Shown: piece after piece, positions 18,948 to 28,537 of the stretch | Layout of the letters: every line of letters starts with the position of its first letter | Numbering within the stretch: the first letter of the stretch is position 1 | Assembly: GCF_902536725.1 (NCBI RefSeq) | Contig: NZ_CACAYO010000007.1 | Span: forward strand, 21,014-85,013 | Origin: an uncultured Prochlorococcus sp. | GTDB taxonomy: Bacteria > Cyanobacteriota > Cyanobacteriia > PCC-6307 > Cyanobiaceae | Direction of reading: 5' to 3' | Length of the DNA: 64,000 nucleotides | The notes under the pieces: model-generated | Databases searched by the model: none | The model's input: only the letters and a program-made list of their open reading frames with translations | Told to the model about the DNA's origin: nothing | Made by a program: the position numbers and the translations under genes

Positions 18948-20164
18948 TAATTTTCATTTAAAAGTTTATCAAGCAAATCCCATCTATCTTTTGAAACGGG
19001 AATAAATGAAATTATTTCTTGAAAGTAAGAACTTAATTGTAGTTTACTTGCTTCTGTTAGTGTGATCCCTCTTGTTCGCATATAAAAAAGTTCTTCTTCA
19101 TTTAGTTGTGAAATTGTAGCTCCATGTTTGCATTTGACATCATCAGCAATTATTTCTAATTGAGGTTTGGTATCTATTTGTGCGAAATTTGATAAAAGTA
19201 AATTTCTGCTTAATTGAGAAGCATCAGTTCTCTGGGCAACTTTCGGAACTATTATTGAACCTTCAAATATTGCATGTGATTTGTCGTCAGCAAGTGATTT
19301 ATTGATTTGATCTAGAAATCCATTTGGCCCATTAAATTCTATTTTTGTATAGGTTGAAATCTGCTCATCTTTTTTTGTTATTTGCATACTTTTGATATTG
19401 GTCCTAGCGTTTCCTTCGGATTGTTTAATACGAATTTCAAATCTTGCATAATTAAATTTGAAATGTAAAGATCCTAAATTATATTCGCTATTTTTTTGTT
19501 GAATTACATTGAGAGAATTTAATAGATTTGATTTATTTTCCCCGTAAGAAACAACACCATGGTTTACTGAACTATTTTCTTCTAAACATAAGAACGTTGA
19601 TTGAGATAATGATGAGTTGTCTTTACCAAGATTTACTTGTAATAAATCAATATCACAATTTTTTTCTAAAAATATTATTAGGGTTTTTGCGTTTAAAGAA
19701 TTACTCGATGCGTGACTAAAAATTTCAATAGGAGGGATTTCTGACCCACTTACTTTAAATCCCAAGGTATTCTTTGTACTGTTTAAAGACAGATTTAGTA
19801 AGTCACTCCAATTTTCGTTTTGATCAAAACAAGATATCTGTTCCTTGATATATTTAACTAATTTATCCTCACTTAGTTGATTGATTGAATAATTTTCCTC
19901 TACTAAATTAATTTGGCAATTATCACCAATTACTAACCTAATTGTACTTTGAGAATTTTTCGGATATGTTATATCCAATTTTAAATCTTTTTCATTAACT
20001 GAGTAATCTAAAAGGGTTGACAATTTTGATTTATTTGAAAGTCTCCATTGCTCACTTTTGGGATTAGGGAGGGGACTTGATTGTAATTTATTTAGACAGA
20101 TTTTTTGTATTTCTGTTTGATTATCAATCGATTTATTGGTTTTTATTTTTTCAATAATTCCCAT
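18947..20164 (-). CDS. sufD: Fe-S cluster assembly protein SufD
   Basis: 405 residues, SufB paralogue of the SufBC2D scaffold. The C-terminal beta-helix carries the family region DDVKCKHGATISQLNEEELF near 346-365, including the conserved Cys and His, then FYMRTRGI. The N-terminal part is poorly conserved, as usual. It lies four bases after sufC and is overlapped by sufS. It helps take iron into the scaffold and is needed for de novo cluster assembly in the cytoplasm. Confidence 0.93.
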   Translation of the reverse strand: MGIIEKIKTNKSIDNQTEIQKICLNKLQSSPLPNPKSEQWRLSNKSKLSTLLDYSVNEKDLKLDITYPKNSQSTIRLVIGDNCQINLVEENYSINQLSEDKLVKYIKEQISCFDQNENWSDLLNLSLNSTKNTLGFKVSGSEIPPIEIFSHASSNSLNAKTLIIFLEKNCDIDLLQVNLGKDNSSLSQSTFLCLEENSSVNHGVVSYGENKSNLLNSLNVIQQKNSEYNLGSLHFKFNYARFEIRIKQSEGNARTNIKSMQITKKDEQISTYTKIEFNGPNGFLDQINKSLADDKSHAIFEGSIIVPKVAQRTDASQLSRNLLLSNFAQIDTKPQLEIIADDVKCKHGATISQLNEEELFYMRTRGITLTEASKLQLSSYFQEIISFIPVSKDRWDLLDKLLNEN

Positions 20165-20168
20165 TTAT

Positions 20169-20954
20169 TTAAGTCTCTTTTATAAAGTTATCAGTCCATT
20201 CATATCCTTTTTTCTCAAGCTCTAGAGCAAGATCACTCTCACCAGTTTTTATGATTTGTCCGTCTGACATAACATGGACATAATTTGGTTCAATCTCATC
20301 TAATAATCTTTGATAGTGGGTAATAAGTATAATTCCAGTTTCTGCATTAGATATTTTTTTAATTCCTGATGCCACTATTCTTAGAGCATCAATATCTAGA
20401 CCAGAATCGGTCTCATCTAATATTGCTATCTTGGGCTCAAGTAATGCCATTTGCAGAATTTCATTTCTTTTTTTTTCACCTCCTGAAAAGCCTTGATTTA
20501 CACTCCTTGATAGGAATGCGTGATCCATTTTCACAATTTCTAATTTCTCTTTAACTAATTCTTCAAAATCAAAAGTGTCTAATTCTTCTTTGTTGAGGAA
20601 TTTCCTTCTAGCATTTGTTGAAACTCTAAGAAATTCAAGATTACTTACACCTGGGATCTCAATTGGATATTGGAAACCAAGAAAAATTCCTGATTGAGAT
20701 CTCTCTTCAGGTTCTAGAGAGTTGATGTTTTCACCTAAAAATTTTATGTCGCCATTTGTAATATTATACGAGGGATGTCCTGCAATGATTTTCGAAAGAG
20801 TACTTTTCCCACATCCATTTCTTCCCATGATGGCATGGATTTCTCCGGGATAGACAGTAAGTGAAACCCCTTTTAAAATTGGAAGATTATCAGTAGATGC
20901 AGAGAGATTTTCAACTTCTAAAATTGGATCTGATTCTTTCATTTTACTTTGCAT
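20169..20954 (-). CDS. sufC: Fe-S cluster assembly ATPase SufC
   Basis: 261 residues, ABC-type ATPase. Walker A is GRNGCGKST near 44. The signature region [18 protein letters not shown] is near 161, and Walker [13 protein letters not shown] is near 181; the D-S-G-L-D form is typical of SufC. ATP binding drives structural change in the SufB-SufD dimer. It is third-position compact, 21 bases after sufB and 4 bases before sufD. Confidence 0.96.
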   Translation of the reverse strand: MQSKMKESDPILEVENLSASTDNLPILKGVSLTVYPGEIHAIMGRNGCGKSTLSKIIAGHPSYNITNGDIKFLGENINSLEPEERSQSGIFLGFQYPIEIPGVSNLEFLRVSTNARRKFLNKEELDTFDFEELVKEKLEIVKMDHAFLSRSVNQGFSGGEKKRNEILQMALLEPKIAILDETDSGLDIDALRIVASGIKKISNAETGIILITHYQRLLDEIEPNYVHVMSDGQIIKTGESDLALELEKKGYEWTDNFIKET

Positions 20955-20975
20955 ATCAGTTTAGAAATTGATTAA

Positions 20976-22418
20976 TTAACCTACTGATCCCTCTAGTTTA
21001 AGTGCTAGCAACTTATCTGCTTCAGCAGCAAATTCCATAGGTAATTGATTAAATACATCTCTGCAAAAACCGCTGACCATCATAGATACTGCCTCTTCAA
21101 ATTCTATACCTCTGCTTTGGAGATAAAAAAGTTGGTCTTCTGAGATTCTACATGTGCTTGCTTCATGCTCAATTTCAGAATTAGGTTGTTGAGATTTGAT
21201 GTAAGGGAATGTATTTGCAGAAGCTTGATCCCCTATTAACATTGAATCACATTGACTGTAATTTCTTGATCCTGTAGCTTTTGTTCCAATTTTGACGAGA
21301 CCTCTGTAGCTATTTTTTGAGTTGCCTGCACTAATACCTTTGCTAACAATAGTTGATTTGGTCTTAGGACCAATATGAATCATTTTTGTGCCGGTATCTG
21401 CTTGCTGAAGATTATTGGTGAGAGCCACTGAATAAAATTCTCCTACAGATTCTTCCCCTAAAAGAAGACAGCTAGGATATTTCCATGTAATTGCAGACCC
21501 TGTTTCAACTTGAGACCAGCTAATTTTACTTCTCTTACCTAAACATTTTCCTCTCTTGGTGACAAAATTAAAAATTCCTCCAATCCCTTCTTCATCGCCA
21601 GCATACCAATTTTGCACTGTTGAATATTTTATTGAGGCGTCATCTAATGCTATTAGCTCTACAACTGCTGCATGTAGGGTATTTGTATCAAACATTGGAG
21701 CTGTACAACCTTCTAGATAACTTACAGAACTTGATTCTTCAGCAATGATAAGTGTTCTTTCGAATTGTCCTGAATCCCCACTATTAATTCTGAAGTAGGA
21801 AGATAGATCCATAGGGCAGGTAACACCTTTTGGGATATAAACAAAAGAACCATCACTAAAAACAGCAGAATTTAGTGCTGCAAAATAATTATCACTAGCT
21901 GGAACTACTGTACCTAAATATTTTTCAATCAAATCCGCGTGATCTTTTACTGCTTCACTAATTGAGCAAAATATAACTCCATGTTCAGCAAGTTCTTCTC
22001 TAAAAGTTGTGGCAATAGAAACACTATCAAAGACAGCATCTACTGCTACATTTGTAAGTTTTTTTTGCTCAGTGAGGGGTATTCCTAATTTGTCAAAAGT
22101 CTCAAGAAGTTTGGGATCAACTTCATCTAAGCTAGAAATTTTCTCTTTTTGTTTAGGAGCAGAGTAATAAATAATATCTTGATAATCAATTTTTTTATAT
22201 CCTAATCCTGCCCAATCAGGCTCTTTCATTTTTTGCCATTTTTTAAAGGCTTTTAATCTAAAATCAAGAAGAAATTTCGGCTCTTCTTTTTTCTGTGAAA
22301 TTAATTTTATGATGTCTTCATTTAATCCCTTATCTATTTTTTCAGTTTCAATATCAGTAACGAAACCGTATTTGTAAGGCTCTTTTACTACATCTTTAAC
22401 TAAATTTTCGTTGACCAT
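20976..22418 (-). CDS. sufB: Fe-S cluster assembly scaffold SufB
   Basis: 480 residues, first gene of the suf operon. Characteristic segments are present: a [24 protein letters not shown] N-terminal region, [19 protein letters not shown] near 186, and the C-terminal [20 protein letters not shown] near 417, which contains the conserved Cys close to the cluster site. No intein is visible; the length is normal. The ATG at 22418 has a perfect AT hairpin directly upstream instead of a Shine-Dalgarno sequence. Confidence 0.96.
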   Translation of the reverse strand: MVNENLVKDVVKEPYKYGFVTDIETEKIDKGLNEDIIKLISQKKEEPKFLLDFRLKAFKKWQKMKEPDWAGLGYKKIDYQDIIYYSAPKQKEKISSLDEVDPKLLETFDKLGIPLTEQKKLTNVAVDAVFDSVSIATTFREELAEHGVIFCSISEAVKDHADLIEKYLGTVVPASDNYFAALNSAVFSDGSFVYIPKGVTCPMDLSSYFRINSGDSGQFERTLIIAEESSSVSYLEGCTAPMFDTNTLHAAVVELIALDDASIKYSTVQNWYAGDEEGIGGIFNFVTKRGKCLGKRSKISWSQVETGSAITWKYPSCLLLGEESVGEFYSVALTNNLQQADTGTKMIHIGPKTKSTIVSKGISAGNSKNSYRGLVKIGTKATGSRNYSQCDSMLIGDQASANTFPYIKSQQPNSEIEHEASTCRISEDQLFYLQSRGIEFEEAVSMMVSGFCRDVFNQLPMEFAAEADKLLALKLEGSVG

Positions 22419-22433
22419 GTTATTAAAAATAAC
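22419..22433 (-). promoter_or_regulatory. Hairpin abutting the sufB start codon
   Basis: On the reverse strand GTTATT-TTT-AATAAC forms a perfect six-pair inverted repeat ending at the base before the ATG of sufB. It occupies the place where a ribosome-binding site would be. A TATATA-like -10 lies about 32-38 bases upstream of the ATG. In AT-rich DNA such a repeat can arise by chance. Confidence 0.3.
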
Positions 22434-22513
22434 TTATTACAATTAGCTTTATATACTCTAACGAAAGATACCCCCAATATTGAGTTTTTTTCCTTTAATA
22501 AAACTAAAAATTA

Positions 22514-22867
22514 ATGTCTAATCATCTTGATCCCTTGTCTAACCTATTAAACATAGAAACTATTCAAGAAATTGATAATCTTGATCTACCCATAATGCAG
22601 AAACATCATTTAAGAATACTCGCTCATTGCCTTCAGATTCTAAAAATTATCAATTTAGATAATAGTTTGGAATATCAAAATAAAAATCCCCTGAGAGAAT
22701 GGTGTGATAACCAATCCAAAAAATTTGATGATAAAAAATTTAGTGATCTTTTTTATGAGCAGTTAGAATCCGCTTCGAAAAAATTAAGTACTTTTTCAAA
22801 AAAAATAGGTAAAAGTATTGAGGATTTAGATATAGATGATTTAGTACTTTTAGTTGAACAACGCTGA
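22514..22867 (+). CDS. Unrecognised 117-aa protein divergent from suf operon
   Basis: 117 residues, mostly alpha-helical, no signal peptide or membrane span. Two cysteines lie at about 39 (AHCLQ) and 64 (EWCDN). It sits in the position where many cyanobacteria carry the DeoR-family repressor sufR, divergent from sufB across 95 bases. It lacks a helix-turn-helix and the four-cysteine cluster motif of SufR and is about half its length. I do not recognise the family. A link to Fe-S homeostasis is only positional inference. Confidence 0.6.
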   Translation: MSNHLDPLSNLLNIETIQEIDNLDLPIMQKHHLRILAHCLQILKIINLDNSLEYQNKNPLREWCDNQSKKFDDKKFSDLFYEQLESASKKLSTFSKKIGKSIEDLDIDDLVLLVEQR

Positions 22868-23051
22868 ATTCTTTTTTATTTAACTGATCCCGAAGAAAAA
22901 ATATATTTTTGTTGAGTCTTTAACAAATTCAGGTAATAAAATTTAAAAAAAAAGAAAATTAATTTACATTTAAAAAAGACCTTAAAATTAATCAATTTCA
23001 TTGATACCAAGTGTTTTGAAGATAAATATCAATTTTGAGAATTTTTTAGTA

Positions 23052-23067
23052 GTCAGAGGATCCTGAC
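23052..23067 (+). promoter_or_regulatory. Hairpin in the leader of the DUF4912 gene
   Basis: GTCAG-AGGATC-CTGAC forms a five-pair stem, relatively GC-rich for this genome, about 73 bases upstream of the GTG start. The surrounding spacer 22868-23140 (273 bases) has no ORF and no tRNA-like fold. It contains A-rich runs and a GATCC/GGATC-rich segment. It may be a long 5' leader or a small RNA; nothing firmer can be said. Confidence 0.3.
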
Positions 23068-23140
23068 GACAGGCCAAAAAGACACACAATTCCTAAAAAA
23101 AAAGAACATACTGATCCCAAACAAAAACGGAGAATTTAAA

Positions 23141-24241
23141 GTGGCTGATGGGATCATGAATAAAGATCAATTACTCTCACTAACCCTCAGACAATTACGT
23201 CAAGAAGCAAGTAAATTATCGGTTCCGCTGTACAGTCGCAAAACAAAAGCTGTTTTAGTTGATTTAATACTTAAATATCAAGAAAAATCTACAAAAAAAA
23301 TATATACTACACCTCCTGAGTCAAAACCTGAACAAACTTTTGAGTCCAATTCATACAATACCACTGAAGAAGTTAAAACAAATGTAGTTTTCTTACCCCG
23401 AGACCCAGATTGGGCCTACGTTTTTTGGCAAATATCTGAAGCTGATCGAGAAAAAGCACAATCATTGGGAGCTAACAAATTATGTTTAAGACTATTTGAC
23501 GCATCTGGTTTTGAAGGAAGCAATTTGAATCAAGGAACACTCAGGGAGATAGCAGTTGATAGTTACAGTACAGAATGGTATTTGCCAATCCCATTAGCAG
23601 ATAGAGATTATAAAGTTGAATTAGGTTACAAATATGGTTTTAACTGGATGTCATTGGCATTTTCTTCAGTAAGTCATGTGCCTGGCTCACATCCTTCTGA
23701 ACAAATTCTTGATAAATTTGTACCTTTTAATTTAGATTCTACTTCTGAGTCAATCCCAGATATTTCTAATCCTGTTGTTTCAGAACAAAATGGTATGCAT
23801 GAAAGGTTATACCAAGCAGCAACTAATATTCCTCTCAGAAGAAAAGTTGGTTCTGAAGAATTTATGGAAAACGCAAATTCAACAAACCTCGATGATAATC
23901 TTACAGACTCAGGGGCAGGTAAATGGTCTTCAGGTTTAAATGATTCTGGAAGCGGAATTGTTAAAAATAGATCTTTTTGGCTAGTTGCTGATGCTGAATT
24001 AATTGTTTATGGAGCTACAGAGCCTTCTGCAAAACTTACAATAGGTGGAGAAGATGTACCTCTTGCTGCAGATGGCACTTTTAGAATTCAAGTTCCATTC
24101 AGAGACGGGACTCAGAAATATGATATTAAAGCTGTTGATGTATCTGGTGAGCAAGAAAAAAGTATTTCAATGAAATTTGATAGAACTACACCACTTGACG
24201 ATACTAATGAAAAAGATAATGCTGAGACTGAATGGTTTTAA
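23141..24241 (+). CDS. DUF4912 protein with SAP/Rho-N-like N-terminus
   Basis: 366 residues. Residues about 6-48 form a small helical module (LRQLRQEASKLSVPLYSRKTK) like a Rho N-terminal or SAP/LEM nucleic-acid-binding fold. The DUF4912 domain spans about 85-190 with LPRDPDWAYVFWQISEADR. The C-terminal region (about 275-350) has beta-rich repeats resembling bacterial Ig-like modules. Function unknown; DUF4912 proteins are common in cyanobacteria. GTG 23141 is chosen because GGAGA (23129-23133) lies seven bases upstream; ATG 23156 is the alternative. Confidence 0.78.
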   Translation: MADGIMNKDQLLSLTLRQLRQEASKLSVPLYSRKTKAVLVDLILKYQEKSTKKIYTTPPESKPEQTFESNSYNTTEEVKTNVVFLPRDPDWAYVFWQISEADREKAQSLGANKLCLRLFDASGFEGSNLNQGTLREIAVDSYSTEWYLPIPLADRDYKVELGYKYGFNWMSLAFSSVSHVPGSHPSEQILDKFVPFNLDSTSESIPDISNPVVSEQNGMHERLYQAATNIPLRRKVGSEEFMENANSTNLDDNLTDSGAGKWSSGLNDSGSGIVKNRSFWLVADAELIVYGATEPSAKLTIGGEDVPLAADGTFRIQVPFRDGTQKYDIKAVDVSGEQEKSISMKFDRTTPLDDTNEKDNAETEWF

Positions 24242-24253
24242 TAAATTAAATTA

Positions 24254-24424
24254 ATGCTGAAAAAAATTGTAGCTTTTACTCCATTATTAGGGGCATTAAC
24301 GTTTCCACTAATTGTTCCAATTACAATTTCTAAATTTGGTGTTAACTATGGAATTCTTAGTGCATTATTAATTTCTTCATTATGGTTTATCGCTATGTTA
24401 AGAACTTCCGAAATGCCACATTAA
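24254..24424 (+). CDS. Unlisted 56-aa two-helix membrane protein
   Basis: ATG 24254 to TAA 24422-24424 encodes 56 residues. There are two hydrophobic stretches: about 5-24 (IVAFTPLLGALTFPLIVPIT) and about 31-50 (YGILSALLISSLWFIAMLRT). The lysine-rich start MLKK and polar tail SEMPH fit a small integral membrane protein. It lies 12 bases after the DUF4912 gene and 32 bases before pgm on the same strand, so it is probably cotranscribed. Family not recognised. Confidence 0.6.
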   Translation: MLKKIVAFTPLLGALTFPLIVPITISKFGVNYGILSALLISSLWFIAMLRTSEMPH

Positions 24425-24456
24425 TTTAGTTAGATTTTTGGAAGTCTCTTAAAAAT

Positions 24457-26094
24457 ATGAATCAAGTTAGTGTAATTAATATCAATTCACCTTTTTTAGA
24501 TCAAAAACCAGGTACCTCTGGATTAAGAAAAAGTACTTTAAAGTTTCAAGAAGAACATTATCTCGAAGTTTTTATAGAGGCAATCCTACAATCATTAGAA
24601 GATTTAAAAGGTTCAACATTAGTAGTAGGTGGTGATGGCAGATATGGAAATATTGAAGCAATAGAAAAAATTGTCCAAATATGCATTGCTCATAAAGTTC
24701 AAAAGGTTATTGTTCCAAAATACGGTTTATTATCTACTCCTGCGACATCACATTTAATTAGAAAAGAAAAAGCTATTGGTGGAATTATTCTCTCTGCAAG
24801 CCATAATCCTGGTGGGATTGATGGCGACTTTGGAGTGAAATTGAATATCTCTAATGGTGGCCCAGCTCCTGAGATAATTACTAATAAGATTTTCAAGGCT
24901 TCACAATTACTAACTAGTTATAAAATTTGTAAAATTCAATTACCTGATTTTAGTAAATATGGAACTTATCTTTACGACGAAACTACCTTAGAAATTATTG
25001 ATGGATTAACAGATTATTCTAATTTGATGGAGAAAATTTTTGACTTTGATCAAATTAGTGATTTTTTAAAAAAAGACTTTTCGTTAATCTTTGATGCAAT
25101 GAATGCTGTTACAGGACCATATGCAAAAAATATTTTTGTTGAAAAAATGGGTCTTGCACATGATTGTGTCATGAATGGTAAACCATTAAAAGATTTTGGA
25201 GGTTTACATCCTGATCCTAATCTTACTTATGCATCTCACTTGGCTGATTTGTTATTAAATAAAAAATCTTATAGTTTTGGTGCTGCATGCGATGGAGATG
25301 GAGATAGGAATATGATTTTAGGAAGTGGATGTTTTGTAAATCCTAGTGATAGCCTTGCAGTTATCACCGCTAACACAAAATGTGTCCCTGGTTATAAATA
25401 TGGTATTACAGGTGTGGCACGATCCATGCCAACTAGCTCAGCGGTTGATAATGTTGCTCGAGCATTAAATATACCGTGTTTCGAGACTCCTACTGGCTGG
25501 AAGTTTTTTGGAAATCTTTTAGATTCAAATTTAATTACTTTATGTGGAGAAGAAAGTTTTGGAACAGGTAGTAATCATGTGAGAGAGAAAGATGGATTAT
25601 GGGCAGTTCTTTATTGGTTACAAGTTTTAGCTGAGAAAAAATGTTCGGTAAATGATTTGATGCAGAATCATTGGAAGCAATTTGGTAGGAATTATTATTC
25701 AAGACATGATTATGAGGCAATTCCCTCAAATATTGCTAATCAAATTTTTGGTAATCTAACTTCTATGCTCGAAAATTTAAAAGGAAGTAGTTTTGCTGGC
25801 CATTTAGTTAAAGTTGCAGATAACTTTTCATATTTAGACCCCGTTGATAATTCCATAAGTGAAAATCAAGGTTTAAGGTTGGTCCTTGATGATAATTCTC
25901 GAGTAATTGTACGCCTTTCTGGAACTGGAACTAAGGGTGCAACATTAAGACTTTACTTTGAGAAATTTTTCGATCCTCAACAGAATCTTTCGTTAAATCC
26001 TCAGATCGCTTTGAAACCTCTAATAAATGATTTAGATGCTTTATTAAATATTTCAAAACTTACTCAAATGAAAACTCCTACAGTAATTACATAG
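24457..26094 (+). CDS. pgm: Phosphoglucomutase (alpha-D-phosphohexomutase family)
   Basis: 545 residues. It interconverts glucose-1-phosphate and glucose-6-phosphate, feeding glycogen and sucrose-type osmolyte synthesis. The catalytic serine lies in SASHNPGG near 113. The metal loop ACDGDGDRN is near 275, a sugar-binding GEESFGTGS near 366, and the phosphate-binding RLSGTGTKG near 488. The N-terminus KPGTSGLRK is diagnostic of this subgroup. All four domains are present and full length. Confidence 0.95.
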   Translation: MNQVSVININSPFLDQKPGTSGLRKSTLKFQEEHYLEVFIEAILQSLEDLKGSTLVVGGDGRYGNIEAIEKIVQICIAHKVQKVIVPKYGLLSTPATSHLIRKEKAIGGIILSASHNPGGIDGDFGVKLNISNGGPAPEIITNKIFKASQLLTSYKICKIQLPDFSKYGTYLYDETTLEIIDGLTDYSNLMEKIFDFDQISDFLKKDFSLIFDAMNAVTGPYAKNIFVEKMGLAHDCVMNGKPLKDFGGLHPDPNLTYASHLADLLLNKKSYSFGAACDGDGDRNMILGSGCFVNPSDSLAVITANTKCVPGYKYGITGVARSMPTSSAVDNVARALNIPCFETPTGWKFFGNLLDSNLITLCGEESFGTGSNHVREKDGLWAVLYWLQVLAEKKCSVNDLMQNHWKQFGRNYYSRHDYEAIPSNIANQIFGNLTSMLENLKGSSFAGHLVKVADNFSYLDPVDNSISENQGLRLVLDDNSRVIVRLSGTGTKGATLRLYFEKFFDPQQNLSLNPQIALKPLINDLDALLNISKLTQMKTPTVIT

Positions 26095-26127
26095 AATTAA
26101 AAGTAATGATTTTTTGATTTTAATTAT

Positions 26128-27417
26128 ATGCATTCAGAAAATTTATTTACTAATTATTCTCAAATAGAAAATAATGCCCCTTTGGCAGATAAATTAAGAC
26201 CAAAGAATTTGGAAGATTTTTTTGGACAACAACCAATTCTGAATGATAATTCGCTTTTAAGAAGTGCAATATTAAACGATAAGATTAGTAATTTTATTTT
26301 TTTTGGCCCTCCTGGTGTTGGGAAAACTACTCTAATTGAAATTATTTCATTTAATACGCGGTCAAAATTAATTAAGTTAAATGCAGTATTATCAAGTGTT
26401 AAAGAATTACGAAGTGAAATCGCTAATGCAAAAGATAGATTAATAAATTCAAAAAGAAAAACAATTTTATTTATCGATGAGGTTCATAGGTTTACAGCAG
26501 TTCAGCAAGATGCTTTATTACCTTCAATAGAAAATGGAACTATAACTTTTATTGGTGCTACAACTGAAAACCCTTTTTTTGCTGTTAATAAAGCGCTTGT
26601 GAGCAGGTCTCGTATTTTTACATTACTTCCTTTAGCAGAAAATGATTTGCAGAAAATAATACAAAAAGTCATTACTCACTATTCAGAACAAAAAGATTCA
26701 AAAAAGGTTTATTTAACTCAAGATGCTATAAGTCATTTAATTAAATTTTCTAGCGGAGATGCAAGAACATTAATCAATGCGTTAGAGATGGCTATAGAAA
26801 CAACTGCTGACAATAATACTAAAGAAATCAACATTAATCTCTCAATAGCAGAGGACGCACTTCAAAAGAAAAATATTATTTACGATAAAAATGGCCAAAA
26901 TCATTACGATGTAATAAGTGCTTTTATAAAGTCCATAAGAGGTTCTGATCCAGATGCAACTTTATTCTGGCTTGCGAATATGCTGGAGGCTGGTGAAGAT
27001 CCTAATTTTATTTTTAGAAGACTGCTTATATCTGCTAGTGAAGATATTGGAATAGCTGATCCTAATGCCATAGTTGTTGTACAATCCTGTTGTGATGCAT
27101 TTGATAGAGTTGGTTTTCCAGAGGGGATATATTTTTTAACGCAGGCTTCTTTATATTTAGCTATGTCTCCAAAAAGTAATAGTGCGAAAAGTATTTTTAA
27201 AGCAATTGAAACAATTAAATCTACTAATGCTTTTGATGTTCCACTTCATTTAAAAAATAATTCTAATAATTACGTCAATCCTCATAATTATCGAGGTAAT
27301 TGGGTCGCGCAAGAATATCTTCCTAAATCTTTAAGAGGAATAAAAATATGGGAACCAAATAATAATGGATGGGAAAAAGCTCAATATGAAGAACTACTTA
27401 GAAGAAAAGAAAACTAA
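26128..27417 (+). CDS. rarA: Replication-associated recombination AAA+ ATPase RarA/MgsA
   Basis: 429 residues. Clamp-loader-like AAA+ ATPase acting at stalled replication forks. Walker A is GPPGVGKTT near 63, Walker B LFIDEVHRF near 113, and sensor segments TTENPFFAVN near 146. The C-terminal tetramerisation domain contains the hallmark region IRGSDPDATLFWLANMLEAG near 270 and HNYRGNWVAQEYLP near 390. The last four bases overlap the convergent phosphopantetheinyl transferase gene. Confidence 0.93.
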   Translation: MHSENLFTNYSQIENNAPLADKLRPKNLEDFFGQQPILNDNSLLRSAILNDKISNFIFFGPPGVGKTTLIEIISFNTRSKLIKLNAVLSSVKELRSEIANAKDRLINSKRKTILFIDEVHRFTAVQQDALLPSIENGTITFIGATTENPFFAVNKALVSRSRIFTLLPLAENDLQKIIQKVITHYSEQKDSKKVYLTQDAISHLIKFSSGDARTLINALEMAIETTADNNTKEININLSIAEDALQKKNIIYDKNGQNHYDVISAFIKSIRGSDPDATLFWLANMLEAGEDPNFIFRRLLISASEDIGIADPNAIVVVQSCCDAFDRVGFPEGIYFLTQASLYLAMSPKSNSAKSIFKAIETIKSTNAFDVPLHLKNNSNNYVNPHNYRGNWVAQEYLPKSLRGIKIWEPNNNGWEKAQYEELLRRKEN

Positions 27418-28070
27418 AAACTTTTTGAATAACAAATAATCTCAGGATTAAAAGAAGTTTTTTGTTCGTATGCTAAAGCGATAGTCCAATTATGGAAGTT
27501 AATCTGTGAATAATGTAAATGTATGTTTTTCTTCTTATGAATTAACTCTTTTGGCTTTTCAAAAAATTGCCAATGGTTAATGTCTTTAGCTAATTTTCCA
27601 TGATCCCATTTTATAGCAGCTTCAACAGCACACCATTGATTTAATATCATATTTTTTGTTAAATAATTATTATGGTTTGATTTATTGGTATGAAAAAAAT
27701 ATTTTTCTGCAAATTTTATATGGTTAAAATCTCTATCTGTTCTTTCAATATCAATCCCTATTTTGCTTTTATGCCAGACTATAGCAATAGCATCTTTACA
27801 ATGACTTAAACTTATATTTCCCATGCCAGAGGGTAAACTTGGAGGCTCTCCAGGATTTGCGTTAATTTGAATTTCTAGGGGATCTAAATCAAAAAGTGTT
27901 GAAAGTGATTGTCGCAAATAAGCTCTTGTTTCTAAAAAAATCTTTGATCTTGAATTTGTTAGATTTTTTGCAATTTTAATTTCTTCTACCGTTGCGACAT
28001 CTTGCAAACCTTTAATCTCATAAAACCAAATTTTTGGTATTTTATATTCATACTCATTTAATAATTTCAA
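27414..28070 (-). CDS. 4'-phosphopantetheinyl transferase (Sfp/HetI type)
   Basis: 218 residues. It transfers phosphopantetheine from CoA to carrier proteins such as the fatty-acid ACP. The metal-binding motif IGIDIER lies near 101. The downstream motif is WCAVEAAIKWDHGKL near 145, where the usual Lys before the Glu of the W-x-x-K-E-A signature is Val and the catalytic Glu remains. A basic SLSHCKDAIAI segment near 85 fits the family. The start seems to be TTG at 28070, one base of which is shared with the ATG of the divergent prxQ. Confidence 0.85.
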   Translation of the reverse strand: MKLLNEYEYKIPKIWFYEIKGLQDVATVEEIKIAKNLTNSRSKIFLETRAYLRQSLSTLFDLDPLEIQINANPGEPPSLPSGMGNISLSHCKDAIAIVWHKSKIGIDIERTDRDFNHIKFAEKYFFHTNKSNHNNYLTKNMILNQWCAVEAAIKWDHGKLAKDINHWQFFEKPKELIHKKKNIHLHYSQINFHNWTIALAYEQKTSFNPEIICYSKSF

Positions 28071-28537
28071 TGGCTCTTAAGGTTGGCGACAAAGCACCAG
28101 AATTTAAATTAAAAGATTCTTTTGAGAAAGATGTTTCTCTTAGTGATTTTAAAGGTAAAAGAATAATACTATATTTTTATCCAAAAGATAATACTCCAGG
28201 ATGTACTAAAGAGGCCTGTAATTTTAAAGAGAATTGGGATTTACTCCAAAAAAATAATATCGTTGTGCTTGGTATTAGTAAAGACAATGCAAATTCTCAT
28301 CAGAAGTTTATAGAAAAATTTAATTTACCTTTTATTCTTTTAACTGATCCTGAACCTTTTAAAGTTTCTTCTGACTACGATAGCTATGGGCTTAAAAAAT
28401 TTATGGGAAAAGAATATATGGGAATGATGAGAAATACTTTTTTGATCGATTCTGACGGTAACATTGAAAAAATTTACTTAAAGGTAAAAGCAGCAATAAT
28501 GGCTGATCATATAATTGCAGACCTTGGGTTAAGCTAA
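28070..28537 (+). CDS. bcp: Peroxiredoxin PrxQ (Bcp type)
   Basis: 155 residues. Thiol peroxidase reducing peroxides with thioredoxin. The core reads FYPKDNTPGCTKEACNF, with peroxidatic C45 and resolving C50 separated by four residues, the PrxQ alpha-2 arrangement. An Arg of the active site lies in MMRNTFLID near 122. I place the start at ATG 28070 (MALKVGDKAPEF); the frame is open upstream to 28034, but that would lie inside the divergent gene. It overlaps the convergent coaX by nine bases. Confidence 0.93.
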   Translation: MALKVGDKAPEFKLKDSFEKDVSLSDFKGKRIILYFYPKDNTPGCTKEACNFKENWDLLQKNNIVVLGISKDNANSHQKFIEKFNLPFILLTDPEPFKVSSDYDSYGLKKFMGKEYMGMMRNTFLIDSDGNIEKIYLKVKAAIMADHIIADLGLS

